NCBI RefSeq assembly: GCF_021869765.1
Contig: NZ_CP084580.1
Span: 4,526,001-4,590,000, forward strand
DNA length: 64,000 nucleotides
Direction: 5' to 3'
From: Chryseobacterium sp. MEBOG06
Lineage (GTDB): Bacteria > Bacteroidota > Bacteroidia > Flavobacteriales > Weeksellaceae
Shown here one piece after another: positions 16,740 to 27,030 of the stretch (positions within the stretch are counted from its first letter, which is position 1; each line of letters starts with the position of its first letter). The notes under the pieces were generated by a model. The model was not told the DNA's origin. It did no database searches and saw nothing but the letters and a program-made list of their open reading frames with translations. A program made the translations under genes and the position numbers.

Positions 16740-16755
16740 GGTGATAAAAGTCACC
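16740..16755. promoter_or_regulatory. Crp/Fnr-type operator GGTGA-N6-TCACC
   Basis: This is a perfect 16-base dyad centred at 16747.5, about 42 bases upstream of the inferred start of the redox operon. That is the class II activator position. The neighbouring regulator has the R-E-x-x-x-R recognition helix that reads GTGA in E. coli Crp. Confidence 0.7.
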
Positions 16756-16806
16756 GAGGGAATCGTTTTTATCAATAATAGATATAAGCTTTTCAAACAA
16801 TTTAAA

Positions 16807-17457
16807 TTAGCCTATTCTAACATTTTCATTTACAGGAACTTTTATTCCTGACTTGGTCTGCAAAATTTCACCTTCATTTTCAATTTTTTTCATAACCCGG
16901 CTTACAACTTCTCTGGAAGTACCTAAACTGCTTGCAATTTCGCGATGGGTTAGCTTGACAGGATTGTTTCCTGTGGATGAAATCTGTTGTTTAATATAGT
17001 TCAGCACTCTTTTATCTAATCGGTGGAAAACAGCATCATTCACCATATTCATAACTTCTGAAAACCTACGGTCATACTCATGGTAAAAAACTTTATTGAT
17101 CTCCGGAAATCTGATGAGCCATTCATGTATGACAGAAACGGGAATCAGGAGTGCTTTAGAGTCTTCTTCAGCAACAGCATATACTCTGCTGATATAATCT
17201 GTCAGAATAGATGAAAAGGTCATCAGACAGCTGTCTTTGGGCTTGATATAGTAATAGATAAGTTCTCGTCCGTCATTAAGTGTAAAAACCTTAATAGAAC
17301 CTTTTATCAGGAAAGGAACAAACTTATTTTTCTGTCCTTCCCTTATAATTTCAGTTTTTGCTTTTATATCTATTATAACAGCGTGTTTTTCAAGTTCAGA
17401 CAAGAAATCAGCCCCTAAAAACCCAAATTTACTTACCACGAATGAGTTATCAATCAT
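16807..17457 (-). CDS. Crp/Fnr family transcriptional regulator
   Basis: This 216-residue protein has an N-terminal cyclic-nucleotide-binding-like beta-roll (about 20-115), a dimer helix and a C-terminal winged helix. The HTH reads LTHREIASSLGTSREVVSRVMKK in two steps, with R182, E183 and R187 matching the GTGA-reading residues R180, E181 and R185 of E. coli Crp. The Fnr-type cysteine cluster is absent (one Cys only), so an iron-sulfur oxygen sensor is unlikely; the effector is unknown. It lies directly upstream of the operon at 16681 and probably activates it. Confidence 0.9.
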   Translation of the reverse strand: MIDNSFVVSKFGFLGADFLSELEKHAVIIDIKAKTEIIREGQKNKFVPFLIKGSIKVFTLNDGRELIYYYIKPKDSCLMTFSSILTDYISRVYAVAEEDSKALLIPVSVIHEWLIRFPEINKVFYHEYDRRFSEVMNMVNDAVFHRLDKRVLNYIKQQISSTGNNPVKLTHREIASSLGTSREVVSRVMKKIENEGEILQTKSGIKVPVNENVRIG

Positions 17458-17595
17458 ATTTAATATTTTCTACTTTTTCTGAAACAAATATATAAAATTG
17501 ATATATTGTTATTATATAATTTTGTTTTATTAAAAAAAATTAACAATTAGATAAATTCAATTTGTTTCTGTAATTACTTATGGGCAGCTATGAAC

Positions 17596-17623
17596 AAAAA
17601 ATGCCCCGGTTTTCCGGGGCATT
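17596..17623 (-). terminator. Terminator of the rpoBC-DUF3467 operon
   Basis: AATGCCCCGG (17600-17609) and CCGGGGCATT (17614-17623) form a GC-rich stem with a TTTT loop. On the minus strand a T-run follows (A-run 17596-17601). Confidence 0.88.
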
Positions 17624-17645
17624 CTATTTTATTGTAAAAGAAATC

Positions 17646-17951
17646 TTAAGCTTGTACGTTGTTTCCTCCTAATACGAAAGGCTCAACTTCTTTGATTTCT
17701 CCGAACTGCTGCTCGTAGTTAGCAATGTTCTGCTGAAGAGCACTTAATACTCTTTTAGCGTGAAGTGGAGCAAGAATAACTCTTGATCTTACTTTAGCTT
17801 GCTGAACACCTGGCATCAACTGAATAAAGTCTACTACAAATTCAGATGGAGAGTGGTTTACCAATGCTAAGTTAGCATAGATACCAGCAGCTACCATTTC
17901 GTTTAATTCGATGTTGATGTTTCCGTCTTGTGGATTTTGATTGTTGTCCAT
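17646..17951 (-). CDS. DUF3467 domain protein
   Basis: This 101-residue cytoplasmic protein of the DUF3467 family has the core NEMVAAGIYANLALVNHS, then PSEFVVDFIQLMPG, then VRSRVILAPLHAKRVLSALQ. The function is not known; the gene is regularly found right after rpoC in Bacteroidota, which suggests a link to transcription or its regulation. Here it lies 88 bases downstream of rpoC, on the same strand and before a strong terminator, so it is the last gene of the rpoBC unit. Confidence 0.87.
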   Translation of the reverse strand: MDNNQNPQDGNINIELNEMVAAGIYANLALVNHSPSEFVVDFIQLMPGVQQAKVRSRVILAPLHAKRVLSALQQNIANYEQQFGEIKEVEPFVLGGNNVQA

Positions 17952-18039
17952 TGTTATAAATTATGTTTTTAAAAATTCGAAATTTGAGATTGTGAAAATA
18001 TAAAAATAAATCCAAACCCCAAATTTCAAATCATTAATT

Positions 18040-21000
18040 TTAGTTAAGGTCTTCGAATTCTTTCTTAGAACCTACGATAACACTCTGATACTCTTTAAGA
18101 CCTGTACCTGCAGGAATTCTGTGTCCTACAATTACGTTTTCTTTCAGACCACCAAGATAATCTACTTTACCAGCAACAGCTGCTTCGTTAAGAACCTTAG
18201 TTGTTTCCTGGAATGATGCTGCAGACATGAACGACTTAGTTTGAAGTGCTGCTCTTGTAATACCCTGTAATACAGGCGTTGCTGTAGCAGGTAAAGCTTC
18301 TCTCACTTCAACTAAAGCCTGATCTTCACGCTTAAGCTTAGAGTTTTCGTCTCTTAATTCTCTTGCAGTAATCATCTGACCTGGTTTGAATTCTTTAGAA
18401 TCACCAGCCTCTACTACTACTTTAAGACCGAATACTCTGTTGTTTTCTTCAAGGAAGTCATATTTATGCTCAAGAGCTCCTTCAAGGAATTGAGTATCAC
18501 CTCCATCTACGATAGATACTTTTGTCATCATCTGTCTTACGATGATTTCGAAGTGCTTGTCGTCGATTTTTACCCCCTGTAGACGGTAAACTTCCTGAAT
18601 TTCATTTACTAGGTATTCCTGAACCGCAGTTGGACCTTTAATTCTTAAGATATCTTCCGGTGTGATAGAACCGTCAGAAAGTGGAGAACCAGCTCTTACG
18701 AAGTCATTCTCCTGAACCAAGATCTGGTTAGAAAGTTTTACCAAGTAAATTTTTCTTTCTCCAGTTTTAGCTTCTACGATCAATTCTCGGTTACCTCTCT
18801 TAATTTTTCCGTAAGAAACTACCCCGTCGATTTCAGTTACAACCGCTGGGTTTGAAGGGTTTCTTGCTTCGAATAGTTCGGTAACTCTCGGAAGACCTCC
18901 GGTGATATCCCCTGTTTTTGCAGCTTTTCTTGGGATCTTGATTAAAACTTTACCAGCTTTAATTTTTTCACCATCATTTACCATTAAGTGGGCTCCTACC
19001 GGTAAGTTGTAAGCTTTTTGCTCAACTCCTTTAGAGTCTACCACTTTAAGGGTAGGTACAGCTTTCTTATTTCTAGATTCAGAGATTACTTTCTCTTCGA
19101 ATCCTGTTTGTTCGTCAATTTCAAGTTGGAATGAAATACCCTGGATAATATCTTCATATTCTACCTTACCAGCAGTTTCTGCAATGATAACCGCGTTATA
19201 CGGATCCCACTTACAGATAACATCTCCTTTTTTCACTCTATCACCTGGTTTCACAGCTAATATAGCACCGTACGGTACGTTAGCGATCATTAATGGAGTT
19301 TTAGAGTCATTATCAGCAACCAACCTGAATTCTGTTGTACGTGAAACCACTACTTCTGCAGTGTTACCGTTTTCGTCTTCAGAAGTAATTGTTCTTACTT
19401 CATCCAATTCAACGATACCGTCTCTTCTAGCCACAATAGATGGGTTTTCAGAAACGTTTGTTGAAACCCCTCCCTGGTGGAAAGTTCTCAATGTTAACTG
19501 AGTTCCCGGTTCACCAATTGACTGAGCTGCAATTACACCTACAGCTTCACCCATATGGATCACTTTACCTGTTGCCAGGTTTCTACCATAACATTTCGCA
19601 CAGATACCTTTCTTAGCTTCACAAGTTAACGGTGAACGAACTTCAACTGCTTCCAGTCCAGCTTGTTCAATTCTCTTAGCTAATGCTTCGATGATTACCT
19701 GATCTGCTGTAGCAATCAGCTCATCAGTTTCAGGATCATAGATATTATGAAGAGATACTCTACCTAAGATTCTTTCAGATATTCTTTCAACGATCTCGTC
19801 ATTTTTCTTAAGTGCAGTAACTTCTGTACCTCTTAGAGTTCCACAGTCGTCTTCTGTAACGATAACGTCCTGCGCAACGTCTACCAATCTTCTCGTTAAG
19901 TAACCAGCATCGGCTGTCTTAAGAGCGGTATCCGCAAGACCTTTACGGGCACCGTGGGTAGAGATAAAGTATTCTAGAATTGAAAGACCTTCTTTAAAGT
20001 TGGCAAGGATCGGGTTTTCGATAATTTCCGCACCGGTAGAACCTGCTTTTTGCGGTTTTGCCATCAAACCTCTCATCCCTGATAACTGACGGATCTGTTC
20101 TTTAGAACCCCTTGCTCCAGAGTCAAGCATCATGTATACAGAGTTGAAACCACCTTGGTCGGTTTTCATTCTGCTCATGATCATTTCAGTTAATCCTGCG
20201 TTGGTGTTTGTCCAAACGTCAATTACCTGGTTATAACGTTCTGTATCTGTAATCAGACCCATGTTATAGTTGGCTCTAATTTCGTCTACAGTTTCAATTG
20301 AAGTAGCAATCATCTGCTTTTTCTCAACAGGAACTACGATGTCACCTAGTGAGAATGAAAGACCTCCTTTGAATGCATTTGAATACCCTAAGTCTTTCAT
20401 TGCATCAAGGAACTTCACAGTGGTAGGGAAATCTGTATCAGCAAGGATCTTACCGATAACGTTTCTCAATGATTTCTTAGTAAGAAGTTCATTGATATAC
20501 CCTGACTGCTTAGGTACAATCTGGTTGAATAAAATTCTACCAACAGAAGTTTCAATCAATCGTGTTACGATTGTTCCATCTTCTTTGATAGGTAATCTAC
20601 ATCTTACCTTAGCATTTAGAGAAACTCTACCTTCAGCATAAGCGATTTCCGCTTCTTCAGGAGAGTAGAATGCAAGGCCTTCACCTTTTACTTTCATATC
20701 TTCTGTAGAGCTCAATTCTTTGGTCATGAAATAAAGACCAAGAACCATGTCCTGAGAAGGTACTGTAATTGGAGAACCATTTGCAGGGTTCAAGATGTTC
20801 TGAGAACCTAACATCAATAACTGAGCTTCAAGGATTGCCTCTGGTCCTAACGGTAAGTGTACCGCCATCTGGTCACCATCGAAATCGGCGTTGAATGCAG
20901 TGGTTACTAACGGGTGTAGCTGGATTGCCTTACCTTCGATCATCTTAGGTTGGAAAGCCTGAATACCAAGTCTGTGAAGCGTAGGTGCCCTGTTCAATAG

Positions 21001-22305
21001 TACCGGGTGACCTTTCATCACATTTTCAAGGATATCATACACTACTGGTTCTTTTCTATCAATAATTCTCTTTGCAGATTTTACTGTTTTTACAATTCCT
21101 CTTTCAATTAGTTTTCTAATGATAAACGGTTTGTAAAGTTCAGCTGCCATATCTTTAGGGATACCACACTCGTGAAGCTGTAAGTTTGGACCTACAACAA
21201 TTACCGAACGTGCAGAGTAGTCAACCCTTTTCCCTAGTAAGTTCTGACGGAAACGACCTTGCTTACCTTTCAATGAATCTGAAAGTGATTTCAATGGTCT
21301 GTTTGATTCAGATTTTACTGCAGAAGATTTTCTTGTATTATCAAATAATGAATCTACTGATTCCTGAAGCATACGCTTCTCGTTTCTTAAGATTACCTCA
21401 GGAGCTTTGATCTCCAATAATCTCTTCAAACGGTTGTTTCTAATGATAACTCTTCTATAAAGGTCATTTAAGTCAGAAGTTGCGAAACGTCCTCCATCCA
21501 ATGGAACTAGTGGTCTTAGTTCTGGTGGGATCACTGGAAGTACACGCATAATCATCCACTCTGGTCTGTTGATCATTCTTGTATTAGCACCTCTTAATGC
21601 TTCTACAACGTTCAATCTTTTCAGAGCTTCAGTTCTTCTTTGCTTAGAACCTTCATTGTGAGCTTTGTGTCTTAAGTCGAAAGACAATGCATCAAGATCG
21701 ATTCTTTTTAATAGATCTTCAACAGCTTCAGCTCCCATTCTGGCGATGAATTTGTTTGGATCAGAGTCATCAAGATACTGGTTTTCTACAGGAAGAGTTT
21801 CCATGATATCAAGGTATTCTTCTTCTGTAAGGAATTCCATATTATCAAAATCAGAACCGTCTAATTTCTTAGCAATACCCTGTTGGATCACTACATATCT
21901 TTCGTAGTAGATGATCATATCTAATTTCTTAGAAGGAATTCCTAAAAGATATCCGATTTTGTTTGGTAATGAACGGAAATACCATATGTGTGCAATTGGA
22001 ACTACAAGATTAATGTGCCCGATTCTCTCTCTTCTTACTTTTTTCTCAGTAACTTCTACTCCACAACGGTCACAAACGATCCCTTTGTAACGAATTCTCT
22101 TGTACTTACCACAAGCACATTCGTAATCCTTTACAGGACCAAAGATTTTCTCACAGAATAGCCCGTCTCTTTCAGGCTTGTGAGTTCTGTAGTTAATAGT
22201 TTCCGGTTTTAAAACCTCCCCTCTTGAGTCTTGTAAAATAGACTCCGGTGAAGCTAAACCGATGGTTATTTTATTAAATCTACTTGATTTATTTTTATTT
22301 GACAT
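18040..22305 (-). CDS. rpoC: DNA-directed RNA polymerase subunit beta'
   Basis: This 1421-residue subunit is the usual size for Bacteroidota. The N-terminal zinc site is visible (CACGKYKRIR... VCDRCGVEV). The catalytic magnesium loop NADFDGDQMAVH is intact, as are the bridge-helix/trigger-loop region (IGEPGTQLTLRTFHQGG) and the second zinc-type cluster (CEAKKGICAKCYG). It forms the core enzyme with beta, alpha and omega. It follows rpoB by 82 bases on the same strand, and that gap contains a 14-bp tandem repeat. No frameshift or odd codon use was noticed. Confidence 0.98.
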   Translation of the reverse strand: MSNKNKSSRFNKITIGLASPESILQDSRGEVLKPETINYRTHKPERDGLFCEKIFGPVKDYECACGKYKRIRYKGIVCDRCGVEVTEKKVRRERIGHINLVVPIAHIWYFRSLPNKIGYLLGIPSKKLDMIIYYERYVVIQQGIAKKLDGSDFDNMEFLTEEEYLDIMETLPVENQYLDDSDPNKFIARMGAEAVEDLLKRIDLDALSFDLRHKAHNEGSKQRRTEALKRLNVVEALRGANTRMINRPEWMIMRVLPVIPPELRPLVPLDGGRFATSDLNDLYRRVIIRNNRLKRLLEIKAPEVILRNEKRMLQESVDSLFDNTRKSSAVKSESNRPLKSLSDSLKGKQGRFRQNLLGKRVDYSARSVIVVGPNLQLHECGIPKDMAAELYKPFIIRKLIERGIVKTVKSAKRIIDRKEPVVYDILENVMKGHPVLLNRAPTLHRLGIQAFQPKMIEGKAIQLHPLVTTAFNADFDGDQMAVHLPLGPEAILEAQLLMLGSQNILNPANGSPITVPSQDMVLGLYFMTKELSSTEDMKVKGEGLAFYSPEEAEIAYAEGRVSLNAKVRCRLPIKEDGTIVTRLIETSVGRILFNQIVPKQSGYINELLTKKSLRNVIGKILADTDFPTTVKFLDAMKDLGYSNAFKGGLSFSLGDIVVPVEKKQMIATSIETVDEIRANYNMGLITDTERYNQVIDVWTNTNAGLTEMIMSRMKTDQGGFNSVYMMLDSGARGSKEQIRQLSGMRGLMAKPQKAGSTGAEIIENPILANFKEGLSILEYFISTHGARKGLADTALKTADAGYLTRRLVDVAQDVIVTEDDCGTLRGTEVTALKKNDEIVERISERILGRVSLHNIYDPETDELIATADQVIIEALAKRIEQAGLEAVEVRSPLTCEAKKGICAKCYGRNLATGKVIHMGEAVGVIAAQSIGEPGTQLTLRTFHQGGVSTNVSENPSIVARRDGIVELDEVRTITSEDENGNTAEVVVSRTTEFRLVADNDSKTPLMIANVPYGAILAVKPGDRVKKGDVICKWDPYNAVIIAETAGKVEYEDIIQGISFQLEIDEQTGFEEKVISESRNKKAVPTLKVVDSKGVEQKAYNLPVGAHLMVNDGEKIKAGKVLIKIPRKAAKTGDITGGLPRVTELFEARNPSNPAVVTEIDGVVSYGKIKRGNRELIVEAKTGERKIYLVKLSNQILVQENDFVRAGSPLSDGSITPEDILRIKGPTAVQEYLVNEIQEVYRLQGVKIDDKHFEIIVRQMMTKVSIVDGGDTQFLEGALEHKYDFLEENNRVFGLKVVVEAGDSKEFKPGQMITARELRDENSKLKREDQALVEVREALPATATPVLQGITRAALQTKSFMSAASFQETTKVLNEAAVAGKVDYLGGLKENVIVGHRIPAGTGLKEYQSVIVGSKKEFEDLN

Positions 22306-22324
22306 TTTTTAGATTTTAGATTTT

Positions 22325-22352
22325 GGATTATAAATTCTGGATTATAAATTCT
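22325..22352. repeat. 14-bp tandem repeat between rpoB and rpoC
   Basis: GGATTATAAATTCT occurs twice back to back (22325-22338 and 22339-22352), in the 82-base rpoB-rpoC gap. Its role is unknown; it may be simple slippage. Confidence 0.6.
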
Positions 22353-22387
22353 GAACTGATTCAAAATTCAACACTCAAAATTTAAAA

Positions 22388-25300
22388 TTATTCCTCAAGT
22401 CTTACATCAAGTCCAAGTCCTTGTAATTCGTGAAGTAATACATTAAATGATTCTGGAATACCTGGTTCAGGCATAGATTCACCTTTTGCAATTGCTTCAT
22501 AAGTTTTTGCTCTACCAATCACGTCATCCGACTTCACAGTCAGGATTTCTCTCAAGATGTTTGATGCACCGAATGCTTCAAGTGCCCAAACCTCCATCTC
22601 TCCGAATCTCTGACCTCCGAACTGAGCTTTACCTCCTAACGGCTGCTGAGTAATCAATGAGTAAGGACCGATAGAACGAGCGTGCATTTTGTCATCAACC
22701 ATGTGCCCTAGTTTCAACATATAGATGATACCAACTGTTGCAGCCTGTGTAAATCTTTCTCCGGTACCCCCATCATAAAGGTGAGTGTGACCGAATTTAG
22801 GAAGACCTGCTTTCTCAGTGTACTCAGTAATCTGATCAAGAGTTGCTCCGTCAAAGATTGGTGTAGCGAACTTCAATCCTAATTTTTGACCAGCCCATCC
22901 AAGAACTGTTTCATAAATCTGACCGATGTTCATACGAGAAGGTACCCCTAGTGGATTCAGTACGATATCTACTGGTGTTCCGTCTTCAAGGAATGGCATA
23001 TCTTCTTCACGAACGATTCTTGAAACGATACCTTTGTTACCGTGACGTCCAGCCATTTTATCTCCTACATTCAGTTTACGTTTCTTAGCGATATAAACTT
23101 TAGCCAACTTCATGATACCAGCTGGAAGCTCATCTCCGATTGAAATTGCAAATTTCTCACGGTTTTTAACTCCCTGGATGTCGTTATATTTGATTTTGTA
23201 ATTGTGAATTAATTGTTTGATCAATTCATTCTTATCAGCATCAACTGTCCAGTCTGCACCACTAACGTTTACATAATCTTCAACTGAAGTCAATAATCTG
23301 TGAGTGAACTTCACCCCTTTACCGATAATTTCCTCATCAAGGTCATTTTGTACCCCTTGAGAAGTTTTACCGCTTACCAGTGTATTTAATTTTTCAATTA
23401 AAGTATTTCTCAACTCGTCAAACTTAGCCTTGTAAGTGTTTTCAATCTCTTCAAGTTTAAGTTTTTCTTCAGTTCTTTTCTTTTTGTCTTTAATGTTTCT
23501 TGAGAACAATTTCTTGTTGATAACAACTCCTCTTAATGAAGAGTCTGCTTTTAATGATGCATCTTTTACATCACCAGCTTTATCACCGAAGATTGCTCTA
23601 AGAAGTTTTTCTTCAGGAGTCGGATCAGATTCACCTTTTGGAGTAATTTTACCAATCATGATATCTCCAGGCTTCACTTCAGCACCGATTCTGATCATAC
23701 CGTTCTCGTCAAGATCTTTAGTAGCTTCTTCAGAAACGTTTGGAATATCAGCGGTAAGCTCTTCCATACCTAATTTGGTATCACGAACTTCCAGAGAGTA
23801 CTCATCCACGTGAATTGAAGTAAACCAGTCTTCACGTACAACTTTTTCGTTGATTACGATTGCATCCTCAAAGTTGTATCCTTTCCAAGGCATGAAGGCT
23901 ACCACTAAGTTTCTACCAAGAGCTAATTCTCCTTTTTCAGTAGCATAACCGTCGCAAAGTACCTGTCCTTTCTCCACTACATCACCTACTCTTACGTTTG
24001 GTCTTAGGGTAATTGTTGTACTCTGGTTAGTTTTTCTAAACTTAGTAAGTTTATATGTTTTAGTAGCAGACTCGAATTGTACTAAATCTTCGTCATCGCT
24101 TCTTTCATATTTAATAATGATTCTGTCAGCATCTACGTACTGTACAGTACCTGTTCCTTCAGCGTTAATTAAGATTCTAGAATCTCTTGCAACTTGCTGC
24201 TCAAGCCCTGTACCAACGATTGGAGCCTGTGGCTTCAATAGAGGAACGGCCTGACGCATCATGTTAGATCCCATCAATGCACGGTTCGCATCATCATGCT
24301 CCAAGAATGGAATTAATGAAGCGGAAATACCAGAAATCTGGTTTGGTGCAACATCGATAAGGTTAACCTGAGCTGGCTCAACTACCGGGTAGTCACCATC
24401 TAATCTTGCAATAATTCTATCTGTTAAGAAGTCTCCGTTATCGCTCAATTCAACGTTTGCCTGGGCAATTACTTTATCTTCTTCGTCTTCTGCATTTAAG
24501 TAGATAGGATCAGAATTAAGTTCAATCTTACCACCTTCTACTTTTCTATACGGAGTTTCGATGAAACCTAATCTGTTGATTTTCGCATAAATACCCAAAG
24601 ATGAAATCAAACCAATGTTTGGTCCTTCCGGAGTTTCAATTGGACAAATTCTACCGTAGTGGGTATGGTGAACGTCACGAACCTCGAAACCTGCTCTTTC
24701 TCTTGATAAACCACCAGGCCCTAGTGCAGATAATCTTCTCTTGTGAGTGATCTCTGATAGTGGGTTGGTTTGGTCCATGAACTGAGAAAGCTGGTTGGTA
24801 CCAAAGAATGAGTTAATTACAGATGTTAATGTCTTTGCATTTACAAGATCAAGCGGAGTAAAGATTTCGTTATCTCTAACGTTCATTCTTTCCTTGATTG
24901 TTCTTGCAATTCTTGAAAGACCTACTCCGAACTGTCCTGCTAATTGCTCACCAACAGTTTTAATTCTTCTGTTTGATAAGTGGTCAATATCATCAACATC
25001 AGTTTTTGAGTTTACTAACTCAATTAAGTGTCTTACAATTGCAATGATATCTTCTTTAGTAAGAACCTCAGTTGTAGTTGGGATGTTAAGACTTAATTTT
25101 TTATTCAATCTGTAACGTCCTACTTCACCAAGAGAGTATCTTTGCTCAGAGAAGAATAGTTTTTCAATAATTCCTCTTGCAGTTTCCTCATCTGGTGGAT
25201 CTGCATTTCTTAACTGACGATAAATATACTCTACAGCTTCTTTTTCAGAGTTTGTAGGGTCTTTTTGTAATGTATTCTGGATGATAGAGAATTCATTGCT

Positions 25301-26209
25301 GTTTTCTTTGTGAATCAAGATAGATTTAACACCAGCATCCAAGATAAGATCTAAATGTTCTTTTTCAAGAATAGTTTCTCTATCTAAGATGATTTCGTTT
25401 CTTTCAATAGAAACTACTTCACCTGTATCTTCGTCTACGAAATCTTCGAACCAAGTGTTCAATACTCTCGCAGCCAATGTTCTCCCTTCCACTTTCTTAA
25501 GGGCAGCTTTAGAAACTTTCACTTCTTCAGCAAGGTCAAAGATCTGAAGGATATCCTTGTCAGATTCGTATCCGATAGCTCTTAACAAAGTTGTTAATGG
25601 TAACTTTTTCTTACGGTCGATATACGCGTACATTACGCTGTTGATATCCGTTGTAAATTCCATCCAAGATCCTTTGAAAGGAATAATTCTTGAATAATAA
25701 AGTTTGGTTCCGTTAGCGTGATAAGTCTGTCCGAAGAATACACCAGGTGAACGGTGAAGCTGCGTAACAATAACTCTTTCTGCACCATTGATGATGAAAG
25801 ATCCACTTGGCGTCATATAAGGAACCGGACCTAAATATACATCCTGAACCACAGTTTGGAAATCTTCGTGTTCCGGATCAGTACAATACAATTTAAGTCT
25901 TGCTTTTAGAGGAACTGAATAAGTAAGTCCTCTTTCCACACACTCATCGATTGAATAACGTGGAGAATCTACCAGATAGTCTAAGAATTCTAATACGAAT
26001 TGATTTCTTGAATCCGTAATTGGGAAATTCTCTTGGAAAGTCTTGTAAAGAGCTTCTGTCTTTCTGGCTTCAGGAAGTGTATCAAGCTGGAAAAATTCTC
26101 TGAAAGACTCAATTTGGATATCCAAAAAGTCAGGAGTGATAATTTTTCCTTTCGCTGATGAGAAATTAATTCTCGGATTTCCTTGAGTTGTTGATTTTGT
26201 TTTACTCAT
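22388..26209 (-). CDS. rpoB: DNA-directed RNA polymerase subunit beta
   Basis: This 1273-residue subunit begins MSKTKSTTQGNPRINFS. The rifampicin region FMDQTNPLSEITHKRR followed by LSALGPGG keeps the Asp, His and Ser residues that correspond to E. coli 516, 526 and 531, so no classic resistance change is seen. The C-terminal clamp-contact regions (GKAQFGGQRFGEMEVWALEA, in part) are present. It has its own promoter about 340 bases upstream and a terminator separates it from rplL, so rpoBC is largely transcribed apart from the ribosomal genes. Confidence 0.98.
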   Translation of the reverse strand: MSKTKSTTQGNPRINFSSAKGKIITPDFLDIQIESFREFFQLDTLPEARKTEALYKTFQENFPITDSRNQFVLEFLDYLVDSPRYSIDECVERGLTYSVPLKARLKLYCTDPEHEDFQTVVQDVYLGPVPYMTPSGSFIINGAERVIVTQLHRSPGVFFGQTYHANGTKLYYSRIIPFKGSWMEFTTDINSVMYAYIDRKKKLPLTTLLRAIGYESDKDILQIFDLAEEVKVSKAALKKVEGRTLAARVLNTWFEDFVDEDTGEVVSIERNEIILDRETILEKEHLDLILDAGVKSILIHKENSNEFSIIQNTLQKDPTNSEKEAVEYIYRQLRNADPPDEETARGIIEKLFFSEQRYSLGEVGRYRLNKKLSLNIPTTTEVLTKEDIIAIVRHLIELVNSKTDVDDIDHLSNRRIKTVGEQLAGQFGVGLSRIARTIKERMNVRDNEIFTPLDLVNAKTLTSVINSFFGTNQLSQFMDQTNPLSEITHKRRLSALGPGGLSRERAGFEVRDVHHTHYGRICPIETPEGPNIGLISSLGIYAKINRLGFIETPYRKVEGGKIELNSDPIYLNAEDEEDKVIAQANVELSDNGDFLTDRIIARLDGDYPVVEPAQVNLIDVAPNQISGISASLIPFLEHDDANRALMGSNMMRQAVPLLKPQAPIVGTGLEQQVARDSRILINAEGTGTVQYVDADRIIIKYERSDDEDLVQFESATKTYKLTKFRKTNQSTTITLRPNVRVGDVVEKGQVLCDGYATEKGELALGRNLVVAFMPWKGYNFEDAIVINEKVVREDWFTSIHVDEYSLEVRDTKLGMEELTADIPNVSEEATKDLDENGMIRIGAEVKPGDIMIGKITPKGESDPTPEEKLLRAIFGDKAGDVKDASLKADSSLRGVVINKKLFSRNIKDKKKRTEEKLKLEEIENTYKAKFDELRNTLIEKLNTLVSGKTSQGVQNDLDEEIIGKGVKFTHRLLTSVEDYVNVSGADWTVDADKNELIKQLIHNYKIKYNDIQGVKNREKFAISIGDELPAGIMKLAKVYIAKKRKLNVGDKMAGRHGNKGIVSRIVREEDMPFLEDGTPVDIVLNPLGVPSRMNIGQIYETVLGWAGQKLGLKFATPIFDGATLDQITEYTEKAGLPKFGHTHLYDGGTGERFTQAATVGIIYMLKLGHMVDDKMHARSIGPYSLITQQPLGGKAQFGGQRFGEMEVWALEAFGASNILREILTVKSDDVIGRAKTYEAIAKGESMPEPGIPESFNVLLHELQGLGLDVRLEE

Positions 26210-26549
26210 AAAACTTTTAAGAAAGGGTTAAAAAATATTTTGATTTATTAAAAAAATATCAGGAGAGAAAAAGGTAAAAGAAGTCATAAAAAAGAAAAAG
26301 TAAAGAAAATTTTGGCGCAATTATCGGTCTTTGTTCTTCATTATAGGGTCTTTAGGTCTTTTATCTGATTCCTAACTGCAACACTGGTATATCTTTTCAC
26401 AGTGTAATGCAAAATATTTTTATTACTTTTGAGGCAGTATTACTACAATATCCATAATATACAAAATCCCCTTCATGATTTAAACAATGAAAGAGTTGAT
26501 TTTCTGTATTTTATAAAATTATAAACAATTTTTAGCGCCAAAAGAGGGG
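26210..26549 (-). other. Long 5' leader of rpoBC
   Basis: This is the untranslated stretch between the inferred transcription start (about 26545) and rpoB. It contains three copies of the heptamer GGTCTTT (plus strand) at 26326, 26347 and 26355, and A/G-rich sequence near the start codon. I see no gene in it. It could bind a regulator or form an attenuator; no classical terminator-like hairpin was noticed. Confidence 0.45.
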
Positions 26550-26581
26550 CAAATATACGAAAAGTTATCCACAATAACAAA
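26550..26581 (-). promoter_or_regulatory. rpoB promoter
   Basis: On the minus strand TTTG (26578-26581), 20 bases, then TATATTTG (26550-26557). This is a full match to the Bacteroidota TTTG / TAnnTTTG consensus. Bases 26582-27030 upstream hold no gene I can support. Confidence 0.7.
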
Positions 26582-27030
26582 TAAATCCTCTCATTTTGAG
26601 GACATTAAAAATACAGCAGGCAGCTCGAAAACCAGCCAGCTATTATCTACATTCAGTTTTCTTCTTATTATTTCACAATAGCCTTATAAAATTTTATACT
26701 TGACTGACATTCTATTTTAACGATTCAAACTATTGCAGACAGTACAGAAGCATCACTACCATTACCTTTATTAAATTTAAAGATCTGTAAAACAGAAACA
26801 ATATATACTTCGCGGGTAATTAATATGTCCATGATGTCTTTTTTAACACTAAGAAATGTGATCCTGTTCCTAATGCCGCTTTGCAAGACACCATAGCTTG
26901 AAGAGAATCAATGAAATCAATTCTTTCTTTACCTGCCTTTATTGGTATTATTCTACGCATTAAAATAATTATCAAGCCCATCACTTTTCTTTCTATTAAA
27001 GGCACTAGCAACAGAATATCGAGAATGCAC

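Noticed and set aside
22388..26209. Possible rifampicin-resistance change in rpoB
   Set aside because: The Asp, His and Ser at the main resistance positions are all of the sensitive type.
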